64,000 nt of DNA from NCBI GenBank assembly GCA_021825925.1, contig JAKAFP010000004.1:353721-417720 (forward strand), given 5' to 3'. Positions 19,322 through 27,998 of the stretch are shown piece after piece (the first letter of the stretch is position 1; each line of letters starts with the position of its first letter). The notes below the pieces were generated by a model that saw nothing but the letters and a program-made list of their open reading frames with translations, was not told the origin of the DNA and did no database searches. The DNA is from Chloroflexota bacterium. GTDB taxonomy: Bacteria; Chloroflexota; Anaerolineae; Anaerolineales; Anaerolineaceae. A program made the position numbers and the translations under genes.

Positions 19322-19663
19322 GGCTTTCCTCCAGGGAAATATTTTGGTAAATTAATTCTATCATTTTTTATTAAGATTTATTAATCCTTACAAAACCGTG
19401 AAATCAGGATTAGAAACCTTAAAATATCTCTTCTTTAATAACTCGTTCCGTCCCTCTTATGCCAATTGTCCGGTTCCTTTTTCCCTTTGAAAAAATTGAA
19501 ATTTGAAATGAATGATGTGTTTTACTTAAAAATGGTTGCAATACACAAGTTTTATGGGTTTTAAACTGAAAATTTATGAGGACATGGATACAATGCTCAA
19601 ATGATTGATCACCTAAAGCTTTATAAGTGAATCATCAACATCTCTCACACCAAGAAGGAAATC
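19322..19663. other. A/T-rich spacer, no gene seen
   Basis: 342 nt between the divergent thiolase and small membrane protein genes. I see no RNA gene, palindrome or clear consensus promoter, only A/T-rich sequence that must hold the two promoters. Confidence 0.6.
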
Positions 19664-19906
19664 ATGGAAACTTTTACTTACATTGCAGATGCTGTTGTTT
19701 GGTTGATGGGCGTCATCGTTCTTATTCGCCTGTTCAAAAAAGGCGGCTTTTTCAAAGGCCTGTTGGGACTGATCTTCATGCCTTTTACTTACATCTGGGG
19801 CTGGATACATGCCAAGGAACATAACCTTAAAACCGTCATGTGGATCTGGACGCTTCTCGTGATCGCAACGGCTGTTCTTAACGTCGTCGCCCAAACCGCC
19901 GAATAA
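19664..19906 (+). CDS. Small membrane protein, unknown function
   Basis: 80 residues with two predicted membrane segments (YIADAVVWLMGVIVLIRLF, and TVMWIWTLLVIATAVLNVV) joined by a basic linker and a hydrophobic stretch around GLIFMPFTYIWGW. AAGGAAATC directly precedes the ATG and a strong terminator follows, which supports a real single-gene unit. I do not recognise the family. Confidence 0.75.
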   Translation: METFTYIADAVVWLMGVIVLIRLFKKGGFFKGLLGLIFMPFTYIWGWIHAKEHNLKTVMWIWTLLVIATAVLNVVAQTAE

Positions 19907-19922
19907 ATCCTCATCAGACGCT

Positions 19923-19952
19923 ACAGCCGCCATATGGCGGCTGTTTTTGTTT
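19923..19952 (+). terminator. Rho-independent terminator
   Basis: ACAGCCGCC-ATAT-GGCGGCTGT followed by TTTTGTTT, 17 nt after the small membrane protein gene. Confidence 0.95.
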
Positions 19953-20022
19953 AACGCAAGTTGTTTTCCAAGGATCACTTTTTTTGCAGAAATTTTTCAT
20001 CAAAACCGTGGCACTTTTTGTT

Positions 20023-20051
20023 TTGGTGATTAAGGTTGTTTCATATATAAT
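20023..20051 (+). promoter_or_regulatory. Putative sigma-70-type promoter of the 20097 lipoprotein gene
   Basis: TTGGTG at 20023-20028 and TATAAT at 20046-20051 are separated by 17 nt, 45 nt before the start codon. Confidence 0.6.
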
Positions 20052-20096
20052 CAATAAGAATAAAAAACCATATCTCTGTTCACATGATCAAGAATA

Positions 20097-21554
20097 ATGA
20101 TGAATCAGAAAAACAAGTTCCAATCCTTTTCAATCCTTCTCGCAGCATTGCTGACGGCTCAATTACTGGCCGGCTGTGAACGCTCAGTCAGCACGGCTGC
20201 CTCCGGTAAAACCTACCCCGTTTCACCCACCCTGCTGGCTTTTTACAATCGTTTGGGCGGCGAAGAGGTTCTCGGCCCGGCCATATCAAAGCTGGAAGAC
20301 AACCCCATCGGTCAATGTCAGTTTACGGTTAATGTTCAACTTTGTGTGAACCCCATGGTCTCAGGGGATGAAAGTTTTTCACTCTACGCCCTGGGCAATG
20401 AGCTCAAGGTCAGCGAAGTCACGAGCATTCCAGCCGCGGATGGCACCACCGTCACCGGCTTTACACCATACGAAGAGTTTGTTCCCATTTTTGATCGTTT
20501 CGCGCAAACCACCTACGCGGGCAACCCCATTTCACCGGTGCACATCAATTATGCCCAACAGCGCGTGGAACAATACTTTGAAAAAGTCGGTTTCTATCGC
20601 AATTTCAGCGATCCCATTGGGACGGTGAAACTGCTGGCTTACGGCGCAGCCGCCTGCACACGTGGATGCAATTATCATCCTTCCGCTGAAGCACAGTTGA
20701 CCAATCCCTCCCAATCCCTGGACGACCTCGATCTGATGGAAAAACTGGGCATCCTGACCGACAAGACCGCATTTGGCAAGGCGCTCGACAAGCCCCATAC
20801 TGCCGCAGACGGCAGCATTGAACAAGTGTTTACCGGCGTGGTCCTTTATCAAGATGCCACCGGCGTGGTCAGGCTGCGTCCGCTTTCAACGATCCTCGCC
20901 ATGCCAGCCAAGGCACCCGGCGAAAAACTCTATGATTATGCCAGTGGTGTGGTGTTCTACGCCACCAATGACACCCTCGGTTATCACGTCCCCATTCAAT
21001 TTGACACCTTCATCAACACCCACGGTGGAACCTCCATTTCTGGCGATCCGATTGATGAGATCTACGAATACGATTCCGGCCGCTATCGGCAGTGTTTTAC
21101 CAACTACTGCCTTGATTTCAACCCCTCCAAACGCGAAGACAAACAGGTCACCATCACCCCGCTGGGCAAGCAGTACCTCGCCATGGATCAAACTGTGCTG
21201 GCCCAACCTGCCACGCCGCAGCCTGAACCGCCTGCCCTCCTGCTGCAGGTCAGCGAAACGCTGTTAAAGGTGTCCACTTCCGAGGCACAGACCATCCATG
21301 TGACGGCCTTGAACGCCGCGGATCAAACCGCGGTAGCCGGAATTGAAACCGAGATCACCCTTTTGTTGCCCAAAGGAAAAACCTGGTCTGCCAAACTAGC
21401 CCCCACAGCCGTGGATGGAACGGCGGTCATTACCCTGCCGATTCTGAAGAACATTCAAAACGGTTCGATCCTGGCTTACAAGGTCTGCACGACCAGTGTC
21501 ACCCCCAGCCAGGTCTGCGCTGAAGGCAGCTACCTGATGTGGACGACGCCCTGA
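20097..21554 (+). CDS. Secreted lipoprotein with C-terminal Ig-like domain, unknown function
   Basis: 485-residue predicted lipoprotein: a hydrophobic signal (SILLAALLTAQ) and lipobox LLAGC with the acylated Cys at about residue 27. The body has a repeated GGEEVLGPAIS / NPISP style, faintly like LGFP repeats, and several Cys that could form disulfides. The last 115 residues (from LLLQVSETLLKVSTS) look like an invasin/Big-type Ig-like beta-sandwich. ATGATG gives two possible starts. The stop abuts the convergent LysM lipoprotein gene with no gap. Function not known. Confidence 0.75.
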   Translation: MMNQKNKFQSFSILLAALLTAQLLAGCERSVSTAASGKTYPVSPTLLAFYNRLGGEEVLGPAISKLEDNPIGQCQFTVNVQLCVNPMVSGDESFSLYALGNELKVSEVTSIPAADGTTVTGFTPYEEFVPIFDRFAQTTYAGNPISPVHINYAQQRVEQYFEKVGFYRNFSDPIGTVKLLAYGAAACTRGCNYHPSAEAQLTNPSQSLDDLDLMEKLGILTDKTAFGKALDKPHTAADGSIEQVFTGVVLYQDATGVVRLRPLSTILAMPAKAPGEKLYDYASGVVFYATNDTLGYHVPIQFDTFINTHGGTSISGDPIDEIYEYDSGRYRQCFTNYCLDFNPSKREDKQVTITPLGKQYLAMDQTVLAQPATPQPEPPALLLQVSETLLKVSTSEAQTIHVTALNAADQTAVAGIETEITLLLPKGKTWSAKLAPTAVDGTAVITLPILKNIQNGSILAYKVCTTSVTPSQVCAEGSYLMWTTP

Positions 21555-22553
21555 TCAGGGATTGACCTCGCCAAACAGCTCCACTTTCTCGATCTTCTCC
21601 CCGATGCTGTAGATATTTAAAGTGAAGGGTACCCATTCGCCCGGATTCACCGCGTTGGGTGACACAAAGCGGCGGATGCCCACGATCTTTCCATTGGCGT
21701 CATACGCAACAGCCGCGATCCAGATCCTGCCGGTCACGCCCTGTTCTGCGTCAAATTTAGCCTGGGTGGTCACCACGGCAGAAAGTCCGTTCGTGCTGAT
21801 GGTGATCCCGGCCTGATCCACCGTCACCAGCGCGGATTGCAGCGGCGAGGGTGTGCCGGTTTGATTGACGCTGGTCGCTGTTAATAACTGCAGCCCCACC
21901 TGCGGGCTGACGGCCACTGGCGGCGGAAAATAAGCGAACAGGGGCAGCGAACCGCCGCTGGCCAGGCGGGTAAGCGGCACCAAGGCTGGCTGGGTCACCA
22001 CTTCTCCCGTCGCCGGGTCAGTCAGAGTGAACCTGGCGCTGAGGCTGTCAGCCATCATGGGCTGCGGATTGAGCAGTTCGGCAAAGCAGTAGAATCCGCC
22101 GGTGAGTGAGGGAGTGCACTGCGGATCGCTGAAGGTCATTGGCCAGGGAGTTGCGGCAGGGATGTTTTGGGTCGGCGCGGCAGCCTGTCCGTTGGGAGCA
22201 GGGATAATGATCACCGTGCCGGGACCCAGCAAATAAGGGTTCACGTCGGGATTGGCGGCTTTGATCTCGGCCAGGGTCAATCCGTTTTTGGCGGCAATCT
22301 CGAAAAGCGTGTCGTTGCCTTGCACGATATGGGTTCGGGGGGTGGAGGTCATGGTGGGTACCGCGGTTTCGGTGGGCGCATTGGGCTGGGTGGCCGTGGC
22401 GATGGGGGTCACGGTGCTGGTGGCATACGGCGTCAGTTCCTCGCCCGGAAAGAGAGAGACCGCGGGGGTGGCGTCTGACTTCTGACAGCCGCTCAAAAGT
22501 AAAAATGCTGCTGTTATAAGAAATACAATGGATCTGGTTTTCATATTCCGCAT
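21555..22553 (-). CDS. LysM-domain lipoprotein
   Basis: 332-residue lipoprotein: signal FLITAAFLLLSGC with the lipobox Cys at about 23, a Thr/Pro-rich linker, then one LysM domain (about residues 94-140: HIVQGNDTLFEIAAKNGLTLAEIKAANPDV, ending VIIIPAP) that should bind peptidoglycan or related glycans. The remaining 180 residues appear to form beta-rich modules with no family I can name. It is divergent from the A+T-rich insert and convergent with the 20097 lipoprotein. Confidence 0.85.
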   Translation of the reverse strand: MRNMKTRSIVFLITAAFLLLSGCQKSDATPAVSLFPGEELTPYATSTVTPIATATQPNAPTETAVPTMTSTPRTHIVQGNDTLFEIAAKNGLTLAEIKAANPDVNPYLLGPGTVIIIPAPNGQAAAPTQNIPAATPWPMTFSDPQCTPSLTGGFYCFAELLNPQPMMADSLSARFTLTDPATGEVVTQPALVPLTRLASGGSLPLFAYFPPPVAVSPQVGLQLLTATSVNQTGTPSPLQSALVTVDQAGITISTNGLSAVVTTQAKFDAEQGVTGRIWIAAVAYDANGKIVGIRRFVSPNAVNPGEWVPFTLNIYSIGEKIEKVELFGEVNP

Positions 22554-22631
22554 TATACCCCTGCTTAAGTGCTCTAATTGTGGCTTGTCAACCTATGGTT
22601 GCGTTTTATAAGGCAATTAGGATTTTTTTCA

Positions 22632-22659
22632 TTGCTTAATTATATTGGTTGACTATACT
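22632..22659 (+). promoter_or_regulatory. Putative promoter of the A+T-rich insert
   Basis: TTGCTT at 22632-22637 and TATACT at 22654-22659 with a 16-nt spacer, 40 nt before the lipoprotein start at 22699. Confidence 0.45.
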
Positions 22660-22698
22660 AATAGAAAAGAAAAACAACTTTATCATGGGGAGGTGATT

Positions 22699-23535
22699 AT
22701 GAATAATAAAACATTCGATTCAACGTTTTCATTCTTGTTTGTGATTTTATTGTTATATGGGTGCACATCGACTTCGCCAAGAATTGAATCCCAAAAACCT
22801 CAACAACCTACAACCACACCATTTATTTTTCCCATTGGTGACTTTCAGATGAGTTGGGATACTTATAGTAGTAAATACAATTCTTTAGGAGGAATTGTTA
22901 CTATAAAGCGTCAAGGAAATGACTATTCAAAGATTCTTGTGATGCCTGACAAATCCTGTAATTCTATAGATTTAACAGTTTTGTCGGAAAAAATGGAAAT
23001 CAAATTAACTGATCGCCCAGGTAATGATTTTGGTGATTATATGGTTATTCTAACTACAGGTGATTTAGCATTTTATGATAATCAGGGATTAATCTATTCT
23101 GTTCCAATGATGAATACTGTTGAGACTTCTGACACAATATGTGATCAACCTGTGTCAGAACAAGAAAAAGAATTTACAGTCACTCTGTCAGTTGTTTCAG
23201 TTGAATCAACTGGAAATAATAAGGTTAAAATAACTCTTGCAACAAATCTTCCCGATGGTATGCAATTAATGGCTGATATAAAAAATTCAGGGGATTATTG
23301 GGCTCAGGACGATCCATTCGTTATCAACGGTCAATTGAGAATGACTTTTGAAAATATACCCCCTGGAAGTTATTTTTTATCAATCAATTCCATTACGACT
23401 TCACTTCAACCTGATAATGTTAAAAAGCAAATTGGTAAAAATGGGGCAAATATGGTTGGTGACCTTATTGTTTTTGACCCATCGTTTAATAGCTATTTCT
23501 TGGAATACACGACAAATATTAAAATAGATCAATAA
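22699..23535 (+). CDS. Lipoprotein of unknown function in A+T-rich insert
   Basis: I choose the start at 22699 because GGGGAGGTGATT sits immediately upstream, although the frame is open earlier. The 278-residue product has a signal ending LFVILLLYGC (lipobox), a short Pro/Thr linker and a beta-rich body without a recognisable family. Codon use is markedly A/T-rich compared with flanking genes (many AAT, TTA, ATA codons). Together with the next gene, this suggests recent transfer. The same GAGG-GTGATT style ribosome site precedes both genes. Confidence 0.72.
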   Translation: MNNKTFDSTFSFLFVILLLYGCTSTSPRIESQKPQQPTTTPFIFPIGDFQMSWDTYSSKYNSLGGIVTIKRQGNDYSKILVMPDKSCNSIDLTVLSEKMEIKLTDRPGNDFGDYMVILTTGDLAFYDNQGLIYSVPMMNTVETSDTICDQPVSEQEKEFTVTLSVVSVESTGNNKVKITLATNLPDGMQLMADIKNSGDYWAQDDPFVINGQLRMTFENIPPGSYFLSINSITTSLQPDNVKKQIGKNGANMVGDLIVFDPSFNSYFLEYTTNIKIDQ

Positions 23536-23561
23536 AATCTGCACCTAAATAGAGGGTGATT

Positions 23562-24673
23562 ATGGCATTTATTACATGGAGTCCATTAAAGAAGGTTGTA
23601 ATAACTTCCAAAACTACTAATGATTTAACACAACAAATCTGGAAACAAATTGAAAGTCTTAGATATTTCCCAACAAAGCATAAAATCCCAAAATCCATTT
23701 CATTTTGGATAGATCAGGCTAGAATTTATTATCTTGATGCAACAAAAATACACTGGAGATCATCTGGTTTACTTTACTATTATAGTTTTTTGAACTTAGC
23801 TAAATCCTTACTTGTAGCAAAAAAGGTTTTTTCTTTTAAAAAACTTGATATAAAAAGTGTTTATCATGGAATTCATTCAGATTTACAAGATATTTCTAGC
23901 ATAATTGATTATAAAATTGTAATTTCGCCAATAAAATCGACAAATGGAAGAGATAATGTTTTTTCTAATTTTTATCAAATAGTCACAGGAAAAAATGGCC
24001 TTTTACTGACCCTATAACGATCATTTTGAAAGATGTAATTGGTTATTGCAATGAAATAGGAGAAGAACTTCAAGATTTATTTAATATTAGGCCACAAGTA
24101 ATAACTGTAAATTCTCTAATCAGGTCTGACAAGAATTCTGTTTGGTTTGAGCTTTTGGTTCCAAGTATTCAATCACCTCTGATTTCGACTCAAATAAATG
24201 GTCTCAAATTAATAGGATTGGACGACATGTCTGAAGAAGATAAAGACAATTGGTTAACATCTCATCATAAAATTGCTAATTCTTTGGTTTATTATTGTTT
24301 ACTTAGATCAAAGAAAATTTCTTTCTCTTCAAATAAACGAGATGAAGCAACAAATAAATTAACTAAAGTAATGAGAGAATCATTTGGAAATTATGCAATT
24401 CCTGTTGTTCACGAAGAAGAAAGTAATTCAGAATGGTTATTCATTCCAGAAATTATTCTCAATGAAACTAAATTGCATTGGCACCCATTACTTTCCGAAT
24501 ACCTTGTTGCATTCTCTTTGAGTAGCATATTGCGATATCAACCTCAGGTTTTAAAAGATGGAACAGTTGATAGTTTTGTTATGGAAAGCTGGAATAATCA
24601 ATCAGCCATCACTGCGCTTAGGTATTTCTTAATGCAGTTTACTAATCCACAGGTAAGAATTGTTAAGTATTAG
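23562..24673 (+). pseudogene. YaaC-like protein gene split by a -1 frame change
   Basis: Two successive frames encode one protein. From ATG 23562 (after GAGGGTGATT) the first runs to a stop at 24015-24017. The second is open from before 23990 and runs to 24673. Joining them by a -1 shift at the A-run 23990-23995 gives continuous sequence reading ..HRKKWPFTDPITIILKDVIGY.. through the junction. The joined product, about 370 residues, has the hallmarks of YaaC-like proteins (PF14175): LLYYYSFLNLAKSLL and HGIHSD early, and HPLLSEYLVAFSLSSILRYQP late. Possible reasons are a true inactivating deletion, a sequencing error in the homopolymer, or programmed frameshifting, since A-AAA-AAT is an in-frame slippery heptamer. 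YaaC function is unknown. Confidence 0.7.
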
Positions 24674-24772
24674 CCCATTCTATTTTCCTCGTGTTGAGTA
24701 ATATATTATTTGCGACTACACCAATAGTAGGTTAATATTGAATTACTAGAGAAACGATGTTTCTAATGCTTT

Positions 24773-27676
24773 TTGTGTTTATTAACCGAAAAAGGCTGCT
24801 TCAAATCCGCCGTGCGCAAAACCGACCTGACCCTTTTGCTCAAAAAACGCCACGAGAACCATTCCCGGCAATCCAAGCGGGCAGTGGCCGTTTCACGCCG
24901 GTTTGCCATCGGGGCGCTTTCGATCGTCTTGATCCTGCTCTCAGGCGGATTAATGGCAGCCGGATGGTTTTATGCCCAGGTGACCGCCGACCTGCCCTCA
25001 CTGGAAGTGCTGCCCGTTCTGCTCAACCCGGTGGACGGCGAACTGCTGCAGCCCACCACCATCACCGACCGCAGTGGAGAAATGACACTTTATGCGTTGG
25101 AAAACCCCGGCGTGCAACGCGCCTACCTGGCGGTAAACCCCGAAAAACCCGACCACTTCTCTCCGCAGCTCTTGCGTGCTGTGATCGCCAAACTGGACCC
25201 CACTTTCTGGGAAAACCCCGGCTACACGCTGAAGGATTGGCGCAATCCTGAACCCTCCACCATCGCCGAAAGGCTGGCCAGTGAATTATTACTCTGGCAG
25301 GAACCCGTTTCAACCATGCGCGCCGTGCGCATGCGCCTGCTGGCTGCCCAACTGGTCGCGGATTACGGCCGCACCCAGGTACTCGAATGGTATCTCAACA
25401 GCGCCTGGTTTGGACACCTGGCCACCGGCGCCGAAAGCGCCGCTGAACTCTATTTCAACAAATCTGCACGCGGCCTCAGCCTGGCGGAATCGGCCATGCT
25501 GGCCGTGGTGATCGAAGCACCCGCCCTGAACCCGCTGGACTCGCCTGACCAGGCGCTTGCCATGCAGAAGCAGTTCCTTGGCGAAATGGCGCAAACCCAG
25601 ACCATCACCCTGGAGGAGTTCGGCTCCGCCCTGCGTGAGCCCCTGACGCTGCGCGCCTCGATCAAGGACCCCGTTTCGCTAGCGCCCGCCTTTACCCATC
25701 ACCTGCTCACCAAACTGGAAGGCATGTATTCCCAGAACCGCTTGCAGCGCGGCGGTCTGGTGATCCAGTCCACGCTCGATTGGCAGCTGCAGTCCCAGTT
25801 AACCTGCACCGCCAGAACCCAGCTCTTGCGCCTGCAAGGCATTCTGGATGCGCCCTCGGAAGACTGCCCCACTGCCCTGTTATTACCCACCCAAACCTTT
25901 GCCGGCCTGGATGCCAAATCGCTAGCCAGTGCAGGGGTGATCCTAAACCCTGCCAACGGCGAGGTGCTGGCTTATCTAGAACCCACACTTTATGACGGCA
26001 CCCATCAGACCGACGCAGGCTACCAACCAGGTTCGCTGCTCAGCCCATTTGCGGCGCTGGCCGGCTTTGCCCGCGGACTTTCGCCCGCATCGCTACAATG
26101 GGATATACCGTCAGACTCAAACGGGTTGGCTGGCAATTATCAAAACAGCGATCATGTCTGGCACGGCGCCGTCAGTCTGCGCGAAGCCCTGGCCAATGAT
26201 TACTTGATGCCCATCACGGATGTGCTGCGCCAGGCCGGGGCGATCAACGCCTGGCACCTGGCCGCCGCCCTGGGCATTTCTTCGATGAAGGAGGTCAACG
26301 AGACCACTGATCCCCTCTTTGCAGGTTCGACCAATTCACTGCTGGATGTGGCTTCCGCCTACAGTACACTGGCCAACTCAGGGGTGAAAAGTGGATTGAA
26401 AGATAGTGCTTCAGGCGAGACAGATCCTGCCCTGGTGCACACCATCAGTACCACCACCGGCAGGATCCTGCTCGATCAATCGGCAACCCAGGTTAGCGTG
26501 ATCCTCAGCCAGCCGCTGGCTTACCTGATGAACAATGTATTGAGCGACGAAAGCGCGCGCTGGCCCACGCTGGGATACCCCAACGCGCTTGAGATCGGTC
26601 AGCCGGTGGCCGCCAAACTCGGCACCACGCTTTCGCAGCAGCAGGTCTGGACGGTGGGTTACACCCCCGACCGGCTGGTGCTGGTATGGCTCGGAGACAC
26701 CTCCGCCTCTTCGCAGCAGAAGCTAGACCCTCTGATGACGGCCGGTATCTGGCATGCGGTAATGAAAACCGCCCTGCAGGCTGCACCCAGCGCAGGCTGG
26801 ACGCAGCCCGAAGGCGTGACCAGCCTTAAAGTCTGTGTTCCCTCCGGCATGCTGCCCTCGCTCGACTGCCCCGCCACCGCGGACGAGGTTTTCCTGGCAG
26901 GTAACGAACCCACCCTACCCGATACCCTTTACGAAAAGATCAAGGTCAACCGCGAAACGGGCCAGCGCGCCACGGTCTTCACGGATCCTGCCCTGATTGA
27001 CGAGCAGCTCTTCATCAACGTGCCGGCCAAAGCCAGGCAGTGGGCGCTTGAAGCCGGTTTGCCGGTAGCCCCCAGCGGATACGACGCCATCCCGGTGACC
27101 CAGGCCAACCCCAACGTGCAGATCAGCGCCCCCGCCATCTTCTCGGCAGTCAGCGGCAAGGTCGCCATTTTGGGCACCGCTTCGGTTGAAAACCTATCCT
27201 CCTGGACGCTGCAGGTGGGCGATGGCATCAATCCACTCAACTGGCTGCAGATCGCCGGCGGCAGTTCCGCAGTGTCATCCGGCGGAAATCTGGCCGAATG
27301 GGACACGGCTGGCCTGGACGGTCTCTACGCCATCCGCCTGACCGTGATTGACCAGACCCAGCACGTGCAGTCCGCGACCATCCAGGTCACGGTGGATAAC
27401 ATCCCCCCGCAGATCAAGATCACTTACCCTGCCGCGGATCAGGCCATCCAACCCGTGCAGAGTTCAGTGACCCTGCAGGCAGACATCGAAGACAACACAG
27501 GTATCCAAAAGGTGGAATGGTTCGTGGATGGCAAGCTGGTTGCCACGCAAACAGACGGACCCTATCTTTATCTCATGCCAGCTGCTAGCGGCAAACATAC
27601 GTTGATGTTGACGGTTGAAGATAAGGCCGGGAACAAAACCTCGACTGAAAAACTGAATTTCTCGATTAGTAAATAG
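24773..27676 (+). CDS. PBP1-like bifunctional penicillin-binding protein homologue with degenerate active sites
   Basis: Up to 967 residues: a cytoplasmic tail, one TM helix (about 45-68), a GT51-like region (about 100-290), a transpeptidase-like region (about 385-690) and a C-terminal Ig-like part (about 740-967). Overall family shape is clear (VLEWYLNSAWFGHLATGAESAAELYFNKSARGLSLAESAMLAVV). By eye, however, the catalytic residues are altered. The GT51 EDxxF motif reads AKLDPTF (Glu lost). The SxxK motif reads GSLLSPF (Ser421 kept, Lys replaced by Ser424). The SxN region reads ANDYL, and KTG reads KLG (615-617). It may be a scaffold. The start is uncertain: TTG at 24773, or GTG near 24812. 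Its 5' end adjoins the A+T-rich insert, so the original N-terminus may have been changed. Confidence 0.82.
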   Translation: MCLLTEKGCFKSAVRKTDLTLLLKKRHENHSRQSKRAVAVSRRFAIGALSIVLILLSGGLMAAGWFYAQVTADLPSLEVLPVLLNPVDGELLQPTTITDRSGEMTLYALENPGVQRAYLAVNPEKPDHFSPQLLRAVIAKLDPTFWENPGYTLKDWRNPEPSTIAERLASELLLWQEPVSTMRAVRMRLLAAQLVADYGRTQVLEWYLNSAWFGHLATGAESAAELYFNKSARGLSLAESAMLAVVIEAPALNPLDSPDQALAMQKQFLGEMAQTQTITLEEFGSALREPLTLRASIKDPVSLAPAFTHHLLTKLEGMYSQNRLQRGGLVIQSTLDWQLQSQLTCTARTQLLRLQGILDAPSEDCPTALLLPTQTFAGLDAKSLASAGVILNPANGEVLAYLEPTLYDGTHQTDAGYQPGSLLSPFAALAGFARGLSPASLQWDIPSDSNGLAGNYQNSDHVWHGAVSLREALANDYLMPITDVLRQAGAINAWHLAAALGISSMKEVNETTDPLFAGSTNSLLDVASAYSTLANSGVKSGLKDSASGETDPALVHTISTTTGRILLDQSATQVSVILSQPLAYLMNNVLSDESARWPTLGYPNALEIGQPVAAKLGTTLSQQQVWTVGYTPDRLVLVWLGDTSASSQQKLDPLMTAGIWHAVMKTALQAAPSAGWTQPEGVTSLKVCVPSGMLPSLDCPATADEVFLAGNEPTLPDTLYEKIKVNRETGQRATVFTDPALIDEQLFINVPAKARQWALEAGLPVAPSGYDAIPVTQANPNVQISAPAIFSAVSGKVAILGTASVENLSSWTLQVGDGINPLNWLQIAGGSSAVSSGGNLAEWDTAGLDGLYAIRLTVIDQTQHVQSATIQVTVDNIPPQIKITYPAADQAIQPVQSSVTLQADIEDNTGIQKVEWFVDGKLVATQTDGPYLYLMPAASGKHTLMLTVEDKAGNKTSTEKLNFSISK

Positions 27677-27701
27677 AAATATAATCCCCGGTATTAAAAC
27701 C

Positions 27702-27759
27702 AAGACCCCCGCGGTTTGTCTATGGAGATACTTGCCAATTCACCAAAACCGCGGCATCT
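27702..27759. repeat. Long GC hairpin element, copy B1
   Basis: AAGACCCCCGCGGTTT pairs with AAAACCGCGG. It shares TGGAGATACTTGCCAAT in its loop with copy B2 at 27898-27955 and its stem with copy A at 5684-5740. It lies just after the PBP-like gene and may terminate it. Confidence 0.75.
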
Positions 27760-27776
27760 ACACATGAGGTTTAATT

Positions 27777-27876
27777 GGGGATCGCTTCGCATTGACGAAA
27801 TTAATGTTAATTTAATCTCGTGAATATTCCAAGTTATAACCTTTGAAAGCTTGAGCTGCAATGCTCGCGATGACAG
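27777..27876. repeat. Degenerate REP-like palindromic element, copy B
   Basis: Same landmarks as copy A at 5523-5642: GGGGATC, CTTCGCATTGAC, and a terminal GCAATGCTCGCGATGACAG. Here it is sandwiched between two copies of the GC hairpin element. Confidence 0.7.
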
Positions 27877-27897
27877 TTAAGTGAGAATATTAAAATC

Positions 27898-27955
27898 AAG
27901 ACCCCGCGTTTTGATTTTGGAGATACTTGCCAATACGTCGAAACCGCGGGGGTCT
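27898..27955. repeat. Long GC hairpin element, copy B2
   Basis: AAGACCCCGCGTTTT pairs with AAACCGCGGGGGTCT. It is a direct repeat of 27702-27759 and lies 44 nt beyond the stop of the minus-strand HAD phosphatase gene. It may serve as that gene's terminator. Confidence 0.75.
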
Positions 27956-27998
27956 GAACGAAATTGATGTGTTTGAATCGAGAAAGTTAAACCCCTAA

